DNA from: Angiostrongylus vasorum
Taxonomy: Eukaryota; Nematoda; Chromadorea; Rhabditida; Metastrongylidae
Length of the DNA: 64,000 nt
Assembly: GCA_018806985.1 (NCBI GenBank)
Contig: JADANN010000024.1
Span: 310,001 to 374,000, forward strand
Direction of reading: 5' to 3'
This document shows positions 24,377-35,469 of this stretch, piece after piece (position 1 is the first letter of the stretch; every line of letters starts with the position of its first letter). The position numbers and the translations under genes are program-made. The notes beneath the pieces were generated by a model, which saw nothing but the letters and a program-made list of their open reading frames with translations, made no database searches and was not told where the DNA came from.

Positions 24377-24590
24377 AATAATGCTGAGGTATTTGTAACA
24401 ACAATGTTGCTGAGATATTTGCAAAACCCAGGACCTCGGGTGTCTGCGGCGGGGATCGAACCACGTTATTACCCCTTTCTGGAGGCTAACGTCTTCACTC
24501 CTACACCATGCATGTCTTTCGTTTCGCTTTTTTTCTCAGCCGTCTTTTATAGGCGCTATCAACGATCACTAGGTTGCATTTTTAAAGATT
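24377..24590 (-). repeat. SINE-like family C, copy 3, with short tandem tail duplication
   Basis: Reverse copy: GCTGAGATATTTGCAAAACC, GGGGATCGAACCACGTTATT (box B complement) and ACACCATGCATGTCTTTCGT. A second GCTGAGGTATTTG lies 22 bases before the main tail. Confidence 0.65.
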
Positions 24591-25039
24591 AAGCTTCTTT
24601 TTCATTGAACAGCCATACTATTGCGGAATTAGACATGCATCTATCGATAGATGGCGATGAGTGTACAAATAAAATGGTCCGCGAACGTCCAAGAAAAAGT
24701 AGGATTTTGTCTCACTGTGTATTTTTTTACTGCTTACTTCTAATTCTTTCACCATTGAAATTCATGGCTGTGAGAACCAAACAACGGCAGTTAATCATAG
24801 TATATCTTGTACCTTAAAGCGTCATAAATCACATGTTTTTTCCTAGAGATTTTTTTACTACGAAGTTCCATATGTGGTCAGCGACGCAGGGAAGGCAATT
24901 CCTATTGGTCAGCGCCAATGTCTACATAGTTGCGTTCTGATCAACACTGATAGGAAATCTAGTACTCTCCTAGTGTTGATAACACCATGTAAGTAGAGTC
25001 TTTAGGGGAAATACGACTATTTATAGCAGATAACAGGAA

Positions 25040-25130
25040 AAGGATAACGGATAAAGCTCTCGTCGTTGAGTAATACCTGAGGAATGCGCCATGCACTCGA
25101 CATCACTACCACTGCGCTATACGCGCAGAC
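25040..25130 (-). repeat. SINE family A deletion derivative
   Basis: The family A tail (ATAAAGCTCTCGTCGTTGAG, CGCCATGCACTCGACATCAC) is joined directly to the head (CACTGCGCTATACGCGC), with the roughly 190-base middle missing. Two-ended internal deletion. Confidence 0.7.
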
Positions 25131-25677
25131 AACCGTAACAAGTAAAAAGTGTGAAAAAAAGATGAATGAAAAACAGATTATGTCGATAGTTGACCGGATT
25201 TTTCAACTTTTCTGAACCATTTTTTGCTATCGATAACGGCATTGAATCTGTTGCCATTATTTTTCTTTGCTAAGATATCTCTGGAGTAAAAGATAAAGAA
25301 ATGAACATTCTAAATCCTCCTGGTGGATAGGCAACCACCTCATGTGTTTCTCTTTTTTGTGATTTATTGATTTTCTCGCTCTTTCCTTCCTAAGCATTAT
25401 AGAAAATTACATAGTTTACAAAGAGAAATATGTGATTAGGTGGCATTGTGTGATTTTTTTCCTAAGTATAAGCAATTAGTTGCAATTTACACGTTGTTCG
25501 TTTCCAGGGTAAAATAATAGAAATAGAAGTGAGAAGCACCTAGGCCAGCTGGGAAAGTAAAAAGAACCCCAATGACTTCGTTTTTTTTCTTCTCGTTCAT
25601 TCCTGTTATTTTCATTTATGATATATATCTTTAGGAAAAATAAAAAAGCCGAAGGGAACTAGTAAATATGAGCATAT

Positions 25678-26035
25678 CTAACGCAGCGACTCCGGATGCC
25701 ATGCAATACGCACAGGGATGTTGGTTCGATTTCGCACCCTGGGCAAAGTAAGCCTCCATCCTTTTTAAATTAGCAAGCTGGCAAATGAACTTTTCTGGGA
25801 AGCTCCCTCAAATTCACAAGGGCTGCTTACTGACTGTCGTGAAGATCTGGGAATGCCCTAGCATGCATATCCCAGTATTCGAGTAACAGTCAACTCGACC
25901 AGCATTCAACTACATTCATGAAGAAGACTAAAGATGCTCAAGCGGTAGTTGAACCCACCCACTAATCCGAACACCTTCGTTGATAATGGAGTCGAGAAAA
26001 CAAATCGAATGCAAGGTGTGCTACGATGCACATAA
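25678..26035 (+). repeat. tRNA-derived SINE family D, copy 2
   Basis: Head with box B-like GTTGGTTCGATTTCGCACCC, body with CTGGGAATGCCC and ACAGTCAACTCGACCAGCAT. The tail contains TTCGTTGATAATGGAGTCGA, then CAAATCGAATGCAAGG. It runs straight into a reverse family B copy. Confidence 0.65.
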
Positions 26036-26436
26036 TGTGCAACATCTTAGATACTCTGGATACATGGATGACCCGTCCTCATTAGTTGCGTGGGCCCTAT
26101 CCTAGTTTATAATACATTTGCTAGTTTAACCATTGTGGTTCCCTGGAGTCCCGAAGTCAGCCTATGTGAAGCCGTCTCCACGTTGTCATCGCCCCAGGCA
26201 GTCGCCACCCTTGTGGATCAGAGGGAGATTTCCCACAATGCGCATAGTTTGATACCAAGACGTTGGTGATTCCTGGTAGTTGCTCTATTCTTAGCTGGGC
26301 TTCGAGTTGGAAAAATTGGGTTCCTTCTCATCTTGGGAGACCGTGCTGGAGGGGATGAATCCTGCGGTGTACATCGAAGTTCGACATCGAGGAACACCTT
26401 CCACCCACGATGAAACGGTAAACCGTTGGGAGGAAT
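26036..26436 (-). repeat. Short repeat family B, copy 3
   Basis: Reverse copy, nearly full length. The tail complement is TACTCTGGATACATGGATGA. The middle has GGTTCCCTGGAGTCCCGAAG and GATTTCCCACAATGCGCATA. The head complement is GATGAAACGGTAAACCGTTG. Confidence 0.7.
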
Positions 26437-26984
26437 GTGTGATATCTAGTCATCTAAATAAGGCTAGGTAAAATAAGTAATTGCTAAACATTACCTTTCA
26501 TGCTCAGTTCATACAATGAATATCATGAGCGCAACAGAAAAAGTCATTACCCTATAGCTCTTAGAATAAGAAGTATTGAAAGGGTAAAAAAACCTGAATG
26601 TCGATGTGTCCTCTAATCGCTGTCTACCGTAACGTGCTAGGTACTTTTTTTATGTTCCGCTGTCTTGACAACAATCTGAATCCGTGGGTGATTATTTTCC
26701 CGTACGAGTTATGCGTCCAGTAATATGATTTACAGTACAGCTGTCTATGAACGAATAATTTACGAAATAGGTTTGTAGACACTGGCGTTAAGGTCACCGT
26801 GGAAACGTGTAATGGACGTCATAATTTTCACGATAACCGTTATCGTTGCTGGAATACGCCACTTGTCACACGCAATCTTTATGAAATACTACTACCTAGT
26901 CCACAAAAGGCGAAAGGAACAAAGCGTTCAATGTCGACCCACCTTTTAGCGATTTGCCATACCTTCCCACTACATTCGTAGCAA

Positions 26985-27180
26985 CATCGAGGTGACTGAA
27001 TGCATATTTGGACAACACGGCAACTTCCGAGGGCACACTGATCTATCACGTCAGTGTTTTTATCCTCCCAGCGCAGTCTGCTTCCGATTTAGTAACGACG
27101 AATAGATAGGCTTGGTGAGTCCAAGGCTCGAGATCGGACCATTAATCGTGTGTCACTATTGCTTAGTTAAATTCGCATGC
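26985..27180 (-). repeat. Diverged SINE family A fragment
   Basis: Family A-like reverse body (GAGGTGACTGAATGCATATT, then GTCAGTGTTTTTATCCTCCC and AGGCTTGGTGAGTC). The same GTGTTTTTATCC subfamily as at 16378-16515. Confidence 0.5.
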
Positions 27181-27184
27181 GCCG

Positions 27185-28845
27185 AATTCCAAATTGATCG
27201 ATATCTATGAAAACCACATGATGAAAAATGACAATGTTGTTGCTTGTACTAAAATATCCCGATTCAGAATATACAAAGTCTATAACTTGATTTTTTTAAG
27301 ATTACTGGGAAAATAGCGAGAGATTTATGGAGGAATGAGAAGGACTAAATAAAAAAGACTAGGAGTACGTTTCATACCTGAGACTTGAATTGATTTTTCT
27401 GGAAATAAATCTCTGCAAGTTTCCCTAAACATAGTTATGAAACATATTTTCTCCCCTTCAGATAAAAAACTTGACTAGTTTTGTGCAAATCTACGTTTTG
27501 TCGTAAATCAATATGCCATCGCTAATTACATTCTGAACTGCAAAGCCAGTTCACTCCTCGTATGTACGAGTTCATCGTTGCTAAAAGGGAAGAACTTTCT
27601 ACTTGTCTGATGGGGCGCAGGACAAGTGAAGAATATAACGTATTCAACTAGCCGGATTCTCGCAATAAGCCAACATTCCTTGACTGTTCTTGATGCTTAT
27701 CACTTCAAACATATGTTATCGTCTATTGTAGGCAGTACGTGCTTTGCAAGCGTAGATCCTACTACGGATTTTTCACACAGATCAATTTGAACTAGTTCAT
27801 AGCCGGCGAGCATATGAGTCCTACGGTCTTCTAGGACCGTTGCATTTCGAAACTTTAATTAGGAAAATGAAGTTAGCATTAGTGTGCTTGAATAGTTGCA
27901 GCGTTTGGACCTTATAGCCCACATAAGCGATGGCAGTTTCATCCAAGCTAATATGTCCCCTGTATTCACTCGTGTTTGAATATAAAATGAACACTAAATA
28001 ACGAGTCTTTCCTCTTGAGATGCGTTCATAACAAGTCCAATCCGATTAAGATTCAATGGATTAGATGCTTATTGATTTAAATATTCTGACCGATCGATAT
28101 GCGCGACACGGCGTTCGCAGTCACATATCGCAGTAAAAATTGTTTTTTATCCGTTTTTCGTTGTGGCTTTCAACTCATCTATAAACGAAGAACTCTGTTA
28201 TTTTAGCTTTTTTTTTATTATCTAGTCATACATTTACTGTTAGGACTATTTTCTTGCAAAGTTTTCAATCACCTTTTGCATGATTTTTCATTACTACGTA
28301 GGTAAAGTACACCAATTCAAATCTGAATCACATCATCACTAGCGTCTTCATCGTTCTCATGTCGGTTGTGCTACCGATTGCTTTGGAAGCTGCAAACGAT
28401 TCTAGATGGTCTACTGGTCGGAGTGGGCTCGGCAAATCTGGCTCAACACCCTTAATGTAGCAATTTAGCACCTGATTAGCGAACCACGTCGTTGAGAGAT
28501 CATTTATAGTCAGTAATCCGGAGAAATGCACGAACGCATTCATACGAAATGCCGACAGCGCTTAATATTATGAGATTTGCTTCATGAACATTACCACGAT
28601 AGTGATTCGTGACAGACCAAAATAGGATACTGTAGTACTTCTAGGGCCCTAGGTTCCATATGTAATCCCAGTCGAAGTGTCTACATTCATAGATAGGATG
28701 GCGTTCTATCACCGGAAAGCATAAACTCATAGCGAACACTAAATTTGATTGTGAATCAAGAAATCAAAATATAGAAAGTATATCCTAAAAATGTCGTACT
28801 ATCCTTACTACTTTGTCAACTAATTTATTTTAAGCACAGTGATAT
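27185..28845. other. No supported gene
   Basis: An open frame at 28328-28543 (minus) includes ANQVLNCYIKGVEPDLPSPL. I do not recognise it and see no exon structure around it. Confidence 0.4.
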
Positions 28846-28849
28846 TGAG

Positions 28850-29120
28850 ATATGAGCAAGACTCGGAACCTCATGTAGGCTTTGAATCCGAGATTATCCT
28901 TCCAAGGGGTCGCCTGCAATCCACTACACCAACCCAGGCCCTTGCTTTGCTTTTCTCTGAGCTACTTTTTTTATTCTAATACTGCTATCAGCAATCACCC
29001 AGTTGAGGCTCGCTGAGCTTCCGAGTTTTGCTCATATCTCAGTATCTTTGTGGTTGTATTTCACACAATGTTTACCGTGAAAAAGAATAGGTAGTAAATA
29101 AAGTCCAACATTATCTTATT
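28850..29120. repeat. SINE-like family C, copy 4, inverted pair
   Basis: A reverse copy (28850-29000; tail GATATTGAGATATGAGCAAG, box B complement GGCTTTGAATCCGAG) is followed by a forward tail (29015-29120; GAGTTTTGCTCATATCTCAG). The two tails are inverted relative to each other. Confidence 0.65.
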
Positions 29121-29257
29121 TTAAATTCATAAAAATCAGAGAATGAGGAGAACGCTTTTTCAGCAGAAAGACGGCATTTTTTCAATAGCTGGGTCTGAAC
29201 TGTGCATATCTAACTCTACCCATTATTTTGCTCTATTTCAATTATAGATTTAAGTTA

Positions 29258-29560
29258 GGAGGATAACACGGTGGTAGCGATGCACGGTACTCGTTCAAAC
29301 TCGCTTCGGGATAACCATTGTCTGGGAAAAATTCACTGTCTGCAATCCAGTTTGGAAGGCTCTAGCCCGGCTATCTCAGTACTGCAGTGAGAATCGGCTC
29401 AACCATTATTCAACGACATTTATAATGAAAGGAAAATCCTCAAGAAGCAGCCGAAGCCACGCGTAAAAACTTGGAAGGCCTTCATGGATGATGGATGAGA
29501 GGAAACAAATCGAATGCAAGGAGTACTGGGATACCCATAGCAGATCTTTTGTAATCACAT
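29258..29560 (+). repeat. tRNA-derived SINE family D, copy 3
   Basis: Head GGATAACACGGTGGTAGCGA, body GCTCTAGCCCGGCTATCTCA and CAACGACATTTATAATGAAA, tail GGCCTTCATGGATGATGGAT then CAAATCGAATGCAAGG. Confidence 0.7.
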
Positions 29561-29717
29561 TCATTGGACGAATCAAATGAGTGCAATGAATCAATTTCCT
29601 ACGGTAATAAGAAACCAATAAATGACGGTCGTAAATGTAAATTCCTTCAGCTACAGAAGTTGAAGGAACAAACAGAACTCCAACGACCGACTTTCTGTTA
29701 ACCTTGGAATTGATCAA

Positions 29718-29790
29718 ATAGAATAAAAAGGATAAAGCTCTCGGCGTTGATCAATGCCAAAGGGATGCGCCATGGCATTCGACTTCATTA
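29718..29790 (-). repeat. SINE family A tail fragment fused to family C
   Basis: Only the family A 3' end is present (ATAAAGCTCTCGGCGTTGAT to GACTTCATTAAGCATC). It abuts the family C copy that follows. Confidence 0.7.
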
Positions 29791-29794
29791 AGCA

Positions 29795-30390
29795 TCCACA
29801 AGATTGCTGAGATATTTGCAAAACTCCGGACCGCAGGTGTTTGCGGTGGGCAACGAACGCGCTATTGTCCTTTCCGGGGAGTAGCGCGTTCACCACCACA
29901 CCATGCGGGTCCTTTGTTACGCCTGTCTTTCAGCTAGTTCCATCGATCATTGCCCGCAAACACCTGCGGTCCGGAGTTTTGCAAATATCTCAGAAATCTT
30001 GTGGTTGTATTTCGTATAATAATAACCTGCCATAAAAGAAGTATAGAAGGCAGAAAATAAAAAGCTAAATATTGTGAATTCAACTACAGCCTCAGCTTAA
30101 CTGGGTTTAATGCCGATGTGGGCTCCCCAGATCAGTCCCGGTGACGGGTGATTGCTGACGGCACAGATCGATAAGAACTAGCTGAGAGACAGGCGAAACG
30201 AAGGACCCGCATGGTGTGGTGGTGAACGCGCTACTCTCCGGAAAGGACAATAGCGCGTTCGTTCCCCACCGCAAACACCTGCGGTCCGGAGTTTTGCAAA
30301 TATCCCAGCACTCTTGTGGCTGTATTTCGCATAATAATAACCTGCCATAAAAAAAGTATAGAAGGCAGAAAATAAAAAGCTAAATATTGT
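29795..30390. repeat. SINE-like family C cluster: inverted pair plus a full forward copy
   Basis: A reverse copy (29800-29953; GCAAAACTCCGGACCGCAGG, GGGCAACGAACGCGCTATTG) meets a forward tail (29955-30075; CACCTGCGGTCCGGAGTTTT). A forward full copy follows (about 30080-30390) with CCGGTGACGGGTGATTGCTG, the tRNA-like head ACCCGCATGGTGTGGTGGTG, box B-like GTTCGTTCCCC, and the tail ending TAAATATTGTGAATTC. The two forward tails are nearly identical, so this cluster is recent. Confidence 0.75.
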
Positions 30391-30613
30391 GAATTCATTA
30401 AGCATCGTTTGGAGGCGAGTGAGCATGTCTGGCTCTTATAATGACTCGCGGTGGCCTACCGATGTATCGAGCCAGTGCTGCTATCCTCCCAGACAGGTCT
30501 GGTACCAATTTGCTGACCCCGGAGTGATGAAAGGCTTGGTGGGCCATGGGCGCGAGAATCGATTCCACGTGTTTGTTGCAGGGCGCCTCCGACCACTGCG
30601 CCACACGCGTCCA
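30391..30613 (-). repeat. tRNA-derived SINE family A, copy 4 (lacks far 3' tail)
   Basis: Head at 30613 reading GGACGCGTGTGGCGCAGTGG, body CATCACTCCGGGGTCAGCAA. It begins at CATTAAGCATCG directly after the family C tail, so it was probably interrupted or recombined there. Confidence 0.8.
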
Positions 30614-30681
30614 TTGATCAAATAGTTCTCGATATTCTTGTTCAGCAAACACGAGGTGTTACCTTATTCTAAATTTCTTTA

Positions 30682-30720
30682 AAGCTAACGTTTCGGCAGC
30701 ATCGACCTCTTCAGAACTTG
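30682..30720 (-). ncRNA. Hammerhead-ribozyme-like core with 5-bp stem I
   Basis: Minus strand: AAGTT, CTGAAGA, stem II region GGTCGATGCTGCC, GAAAC, GTT, AGCTT. AAGTT pairs with AGCTT over five positions (one G-U). CTGANGA, GAAA and UH are all intact. Stem II is shorter (GG/CC) with a larger loop than in other copies. Confidence 0.55.
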
Positions 30721-30798
30721 GAAGGATGGGGGGAAGTATAGGTGTACAAACAACTGTTGGATAGGGAACACCAACTCTGGACCATCGACTCGGATCGC

Positions 30799-30836
30799 CG
30801 GCTCTGATGAAGACGATGACGTCGAGTCATTAGCCG
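30799..30836 (+). ncRNA. Hammerhead-ribozyme-like core, partly decayed
   Basis: CGGCT, CTGATGA, A, hairpin GACG-ATGA-CGTC, GAGTCATT, AGCCG. Stem I CGGCT/AGCCG is five perfect pairs and stem II is four. GAAA has become GAGT, so activity is doubtful. Confidence 0.5.
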
Positions 30837-30874
30837 AATAAACATCCCCGTCAATCTCGTGTCACGTTGTGCTC

Positions 30875-31860
30875 TTGTAGCGGCGATCAATGCAACGATC
30901 ACGACATGCTGATGGCGCTCAGCTCGTCCGACAAAACCCACGAACTTGTACACGCCGTACTTTTGCTACCTATGACCACTGTATTGCTCCACTTATAGAA
31001 GTGCTTTGAGGCTGATAATTCTAAGATTCTAGTCTGAATAACCTGTATCGATCATTTCATTCTAAGGTTTCTATCGAGGCCCTGAGATTCCTTGTATAGG
31101 GAAGGGCAAAAAATTTTAAGTGGTTAAGAAACGGTCTTTCTGGGTACTGTAATGGATCTCACTGAACGACAATTCTTATCTTGCACTAGTCAGTTACGGA
31201 AATTATCGGGTTTGTTACTTACCTAGTTCCTAATGCTGCTGGATGGAAGTCCCATTCAGTAAAGAAAAAAACTGTGGAAGGAAATACAAAGAGCGTTGAA
31301 ATTTCATCTATTGATTTATTCAGTGTCTTTCGTAAACGTATATGAATTGACTAGCCGGTGAACAACAAAATAGTTATCGTATTTATCGATTTTTTTCGGG
31401 TTGTACGTCCCAAGCATTCATTGGATGGATTGCGCCGCTGCCTATTATGACCAACGACGATCGATTCGTATAAAATCAACCCCGTTTCCTATTGGCGTGT
31501 TGGCAGTACCGGATCTCAGTCTATCACCTTCACTGATAAAGCGATACTCTGTTTTCAGCCAACTTCCCTATCAGTTACGGTGTTGCTTGTCATATCTCCT
31601 ACCTTCTAATCAATACGCATTAATTATGTGTTTTTTTGTCAGATGACGTGATAAGCGGACTTTAAACGATTTTGTTCATTGTGATAATATTGTTGTAGTT
31701 CACAAAATGCGCGTTGTTTTCATTTGTGTGTGTTTTCTTCCGAATAATATATGCGAAATATAACCAATGCGAAATAATGACAAAATATGTAAAACTGGTG
31801 AAAAGGCCCGAGTTTAATTTCAGGAAAGAAATCTGAGTTCCAGCTGTTAGCTCTATACGA
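30875..31860. other. No supported gene
   Basis: No recognisable coding or repeat sequence apart from simple AT-rich stretches. Confidence 0.4.
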
Positions 31861-31863
31861 AGG

Positions 31864-32210
31864 GGAAGATGGCACAGTGGTAGTGATGTAGGTCATCACA
31901 AGCACGATGCTAATTCGATTCCGCCCCGGGCTCACCAAACCTCTCATCCCTCCGGAGTTGGAAAATTGATACCGGACGTATCCGGGAAAAAATTACTCTT
32001 TGAAATCCAACCGGGGACGCTCTAGCCTGACTGCAAGGAGAATCACCACTGCCAGCATTCCACGACATTCAAGATGAAATAAAAATCCTCAAGCAGCAAC
32101 AGAAACCACACGTAAAAGTTAGAAGATCTTCGTGGATAATGGATGCGAGAAAACGAATCCACTGTGAGAACTACTGGGATCCGCACGGTAGACGTGAAGA
32201 CGGGTCCTAT
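31864..32210 (+). repeat. tRNA-derived SINE family D, copy 4
   Basis: Nearly full length. Head GATGGCACAGTGGTAGTGAT (box A) with box B-like CTAATTCGATTCCG, body CCTCATCCCTCC-like and AGGAGAATCACCACTGCCAG, tail TGGATAATGGATGCGAGAAA then ACTGGGATCCGCACG. Confidence 0.75.
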
Positions 32211-32446
32211 AAAAATAAAAGAAGGAATTACACGAATATAAAAGTAAAACGTATCACTATGAATTGTTTTATAGAAACAAAGTACACTTGCCGAGGACAT
32301 AGGAACGCAGCGAAGGAATCAGCCATGAAGTGGACATTTCTGAGAGCTGAAGAGTAGTGCTTTTTATACGGAGTGATTAGTTCGGAGTAAAAATTGTATT
32401 GCCAACTGTTAGCATATGTCATATTTCTGAAGGTCGCTGTATAAAA

Positions 32447-32532
32447 AGGGGAGCGTGTAGCACAGTGGTTAGAGAACCCGGGCAATGCACACATGGTCGC
32501 TGAAGAAATTAACGTCACCGAAACGTCGACCA
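32447..32532 (+). repeat. SINE A head fused to a hammerhead-like core
   Basis: A truncated family A head (GCGTGTAGCACAGTGGTTAG) runs for about 50 bases directly into TCG, CTGAAGA, then ATTAACGTCACC, GAAAC, GTC, GACC (32496-32532). CTGAAGA and GAAACGTC are intact, but no convincing stem II forms. Confidence 0.5.
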
Positions 32533-32644
32533 CTATAATGTTTTTTGAGAACTCTATGTAAGCTTATCAATACAGCAAAATATTTGGTAGGAAGTTGTTT
32601 AGTCTGTTCCACCAGGACCCGAAAGGGAACTCAGTAATGGTAAT

Positions 32645-32905
32645 AATAGCAATAAGAGATAAAGTCGTATGCCTTGAGCAATGACGTAGGGACACATCAT
32701 GGATTAGACTTCGTTACGCATCGTCAGAGTTGATTAGATGCAGATCTGGAACACACATTAAATTACGGTAGTCTGCCGGAATGTCGAGGCAGTGCTGCTA
32801 TCTTCCCACACAGATCTGGCACCGGATGAATGGAATTCTTAGGCGGATCGGGACTTGTGATCGAACCAGCGACAATAGATGTCTGACAGAGCACCTGTAA
32901 CTGGT
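32645..32905 (-). repeat. SINE family A, diverged copy
   Basis: Recognisable by ATGCCTTGAGCAATGACG, TTAGACTTCGTTACGCATCG, CGAGGCAGTGCTGCTATCTT and CACAGATCTGGCACC. The head region is degraded. Confidence 0.6.
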
Positions 32906-33022
32906 ACGCTTCTGAGCGCTCTGATAACAGTACTAATAGTAGTGGTCATCTTACGATTCTCGAGAAAAAATGCATGTGATAGGTGGCAAAGAGAAAATTA
33001 AGTCAGCAACTTAGTTTCATGG

Positions 33023-33292
33023 TATGTGTAGCGCAGTAGTTGCTCCGCATTGCGCACGTGGTCTTCAGTTCGACCGCGCACCCCAGGTTTATTAAGCCTT
33101 CCACTCTTCCAGGATCTGTATATTGCTACCAGATTTGTATGAGACGAGGGAAACACAGACTTGACACGTTCATAGGCTAGTCCAAGTCACTGTGTAGACA
33201 AGATTTACATTCAATCACCTGTAACGATGCTTGATGATGTGGAATGCACGGCCATTCTTTGGGGATTGATCAACGAGGAGAACTTCATCCTT
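33023..33292 (+). repeat. SINE family A, copy with degenerate body
   Basis: Head ATGTGTAGCGCAGTAGTTGC, box B-like CAGTTCGACCGCGC, body TTCCACTCTTCCAGGATCTG, then CAATCACCTGTAACGATGCT and tail TTGATCAACGAGGAGAACTT. Confidence 0.7.
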
Positions 33293-33299
33293 TTTTTAT

Positions 33300-34070
33300 T
33301 TTTCTTTGCTTCACCTTGTTTTCAGTATTCTCCCTTCTTCCGTGAAGGTATCCTCTTCAGTTCTCACCGGTGTCATTCATTCGATATGTCGCCTTTTCGG
33401 CGAACATTTCCTTCTCTTCTGGGTTGTAATAATCTCTTTCACTGTCTCGTCAGCTCTCTCGCTAATTTATGATAATTGATGTATGACTGCGGTCGTATGT
33501 CATACATGTCTATTGACTCATTTCGTTTCGATTCGCCATATTAAGTTTCAAAACTCGACACTTAGCTACGCAACTATTACAACTGGTAACTGGGGAGCGC
33601 AGCTTACAACTTTACTAAAAACAAATAGAACTTTCGATGATAACCCTGGATATTGTCACATGTTACACTGAAAAAGAGCTTTGATCACCAAAGATTCGAA
33701 TCGCCCTAAGTCCATTCGTCTCCGTAGCACACCAGCTCTGCTCACAGTAGGCTCCATTTTATTGCGGTACTGGAAGAGCACTACACATTTCGTATGAGAT
33801 CCTGCATTCTTACGGTTTTCGGCGACAGGATATCCATGAATAGCTCGCTACGCTCAACGATGGCGTATTTGGGAATACCGAATTAAGAAAAACCCCCATT
33901 TTTTAATGACGTGACAAACCATAAAAAATTATGTTTGTTTTGGATGACCCGACATCACACATATTGTGTCGGCTTCCAGCACTCCTTACATTCTTTTTGT
34001 TTCCTTGTACCCATTATCCACCATGGTCTTGGGATTTGTGTGTATTCGGCAGCTGCCTAAAAATTTTGTT
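33300..34070. other. No supported gene
   Basis: A segment at about 33700-33760 (CCGTAGCACACCAGCTCTGC) resembles one at about 53160-53200 (ACGTAGCGCACCAGATCTGC). They are likely remnants of one more repeat family that I cannot delimit. Confidence 0.4.
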
Positions 34071-34074
34071 CTTC

Positions 34075-34430
34075 CATACGAATGTTGTTGAATGCTGCTC
34101 GAGTCGATTCTTCTTATCCCGCAGATAGTCCAGGAATAGCTGTGCTAGGGCGTTCCTAGGTCCGAGTTCGGCAAATTTCTGCTGAGCTTGTCTTGACCCT
34201 ATCCACAATGTCCGGCGACTGCATGTGGTGAGGAACTTGGAACACTCTAGCAGAGATATCTTGGGATTCCAAACAGAATTCACTCTAGTAGTATGCGATG
34301 CCATGCATGAAGAAGACAAATACCTCACGTGGCAGCTGAATGCCCAGTACGCAAATCCCAACGACTTCGTTGATTAAGGGTGCCAGATTTTGATTGGATG
34401 AAAGAAGTACTGGGATCACCATTGTGCGTG
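34075..34430. repeat. SINE family D, inverted halves
   Basis: A reverse body (34075-34240: TTGAATGCTGCTCGAGTCGA) is followed by a forward 3' part (34295-34430: CCATGCATGAAGAAGACAAA, then GAAGTACTGGGATCACC). Confidence 0.55.
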
Positions 34431-34692
34431 ACCACAAAAACAAATAAACAACTAAATAGTACTATATCAATCAAGCTAAAGTCTTCACTGCATTCTGATA
34501 GAGTCAAATCCGCCCCTCATAGGTATTCAGGTGTCGCCAGGATGGTTTATTTGAATGTGCCAACGTAATGTTGTTCACAGTCGCAAAGGTAATAAGTAGT
34601 AAATGCTAATCGATTAACTCTCAGTCTAGTTTTCTGTTTCCTACTTTGCTTTGAAATGATAACATACTAAATTTAGCTGTTACACGGTAACA

Positions 34693-34832
34693 GACCGACA
34701 CGAAAAGGTCCAAAGACCTTCGTGGATGAAGACCAAGATCTTTAAACACCAATCGAACCATCATACGAATCAGGAAACCTTTGTGGGCGATGGATGTGAA
34801 GAAACGAATCGAATGTAGGAAATGAATTAAGA
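34693..34832 (+). repeat. SINE family D tail fragments
   Basis: Two D-type tail pieces in tandem (CAAAGACCTTCGTGGATGAA and GATGGATGTGAAGAAACGAA) without a head. Confidence 0.5.
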
Positions 34833-35197
34833 AGAATTATTCACACAGTATACGCGACAATGGGTCGTGTCGACAAGAATAGAGAAAAAAACATATTGAA
34901 TAGCCAAACCAGGTTACTGGAACCGGTGTAGTTGGTGTAAAAACCGATGAGTGAACTGCAGCCCACCCAGCAGACAACACATAGTAGATTGCGTTGCCGA
35001 CAAATAGTATAGATCCATCATCAAATTGGCCTCTGCTTGTTCTTAGCATTTTTTAGAGTGACCATGTAAAGTAGGATGCTATCTGATGTACCAGAAAGAG
35101 TACAGAGACCATCTTGTGAGACTACTGTGCGGTTTTTTGTTGCACAGCTTCCACAGCGTATCGTCTGGATTTTTCCTTTGCGAAAAGCTAATAAAGG

Positions 35198-35465
35198 CAG
35201 ATATGTGTAGCGCAGTGCTTAGAGATGCCCTGCAACAAACACGTGGTCATTGGCTCGATCCCAAGCCCTGCCAAACCCAGCTCTCCATCCTTCCGGAATC
35301 AGAAAATTGGTACCGAATTTGCCGATGAGACAAAGACATTTAATATATCGGTAGACCAACAGAAGTCAGTGTAAGGGGCCAAATACGCATTCGATCACCT
35401 CTACGACGCCCGAAAACCACGCATGAATGCGGCACCCTAGGGCAACACCGAACGTTTTATCCTTC
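35198..35465 (+). repeat. SINE family A copy
   Basis: Head ATATGTGTAGCGCAGTGCTT, box B-like TTGGCTCGATCCC, body CTCCATCCTTCCGGAATCAG, tail ending CGAACGTTTTATCC. Confidence 0.75.
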
Positions 35466-35469
35466 ACCC

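Larger units (their letters stand above)
30640..30870. mobile_element. Inverted pair of hammerhead-bearing units
   Basis: A minus-strand unit (30640-30722: core then CACCTCGTGTTTGCTGAAC) faces a plus-strand unit (30799-30870: core then AATCTCGTGTCACG). The arrangement is the same as in the foldback elements at 51533-51718 and 54918-55400, but the arms are more diverged. Confidence 0.5.
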
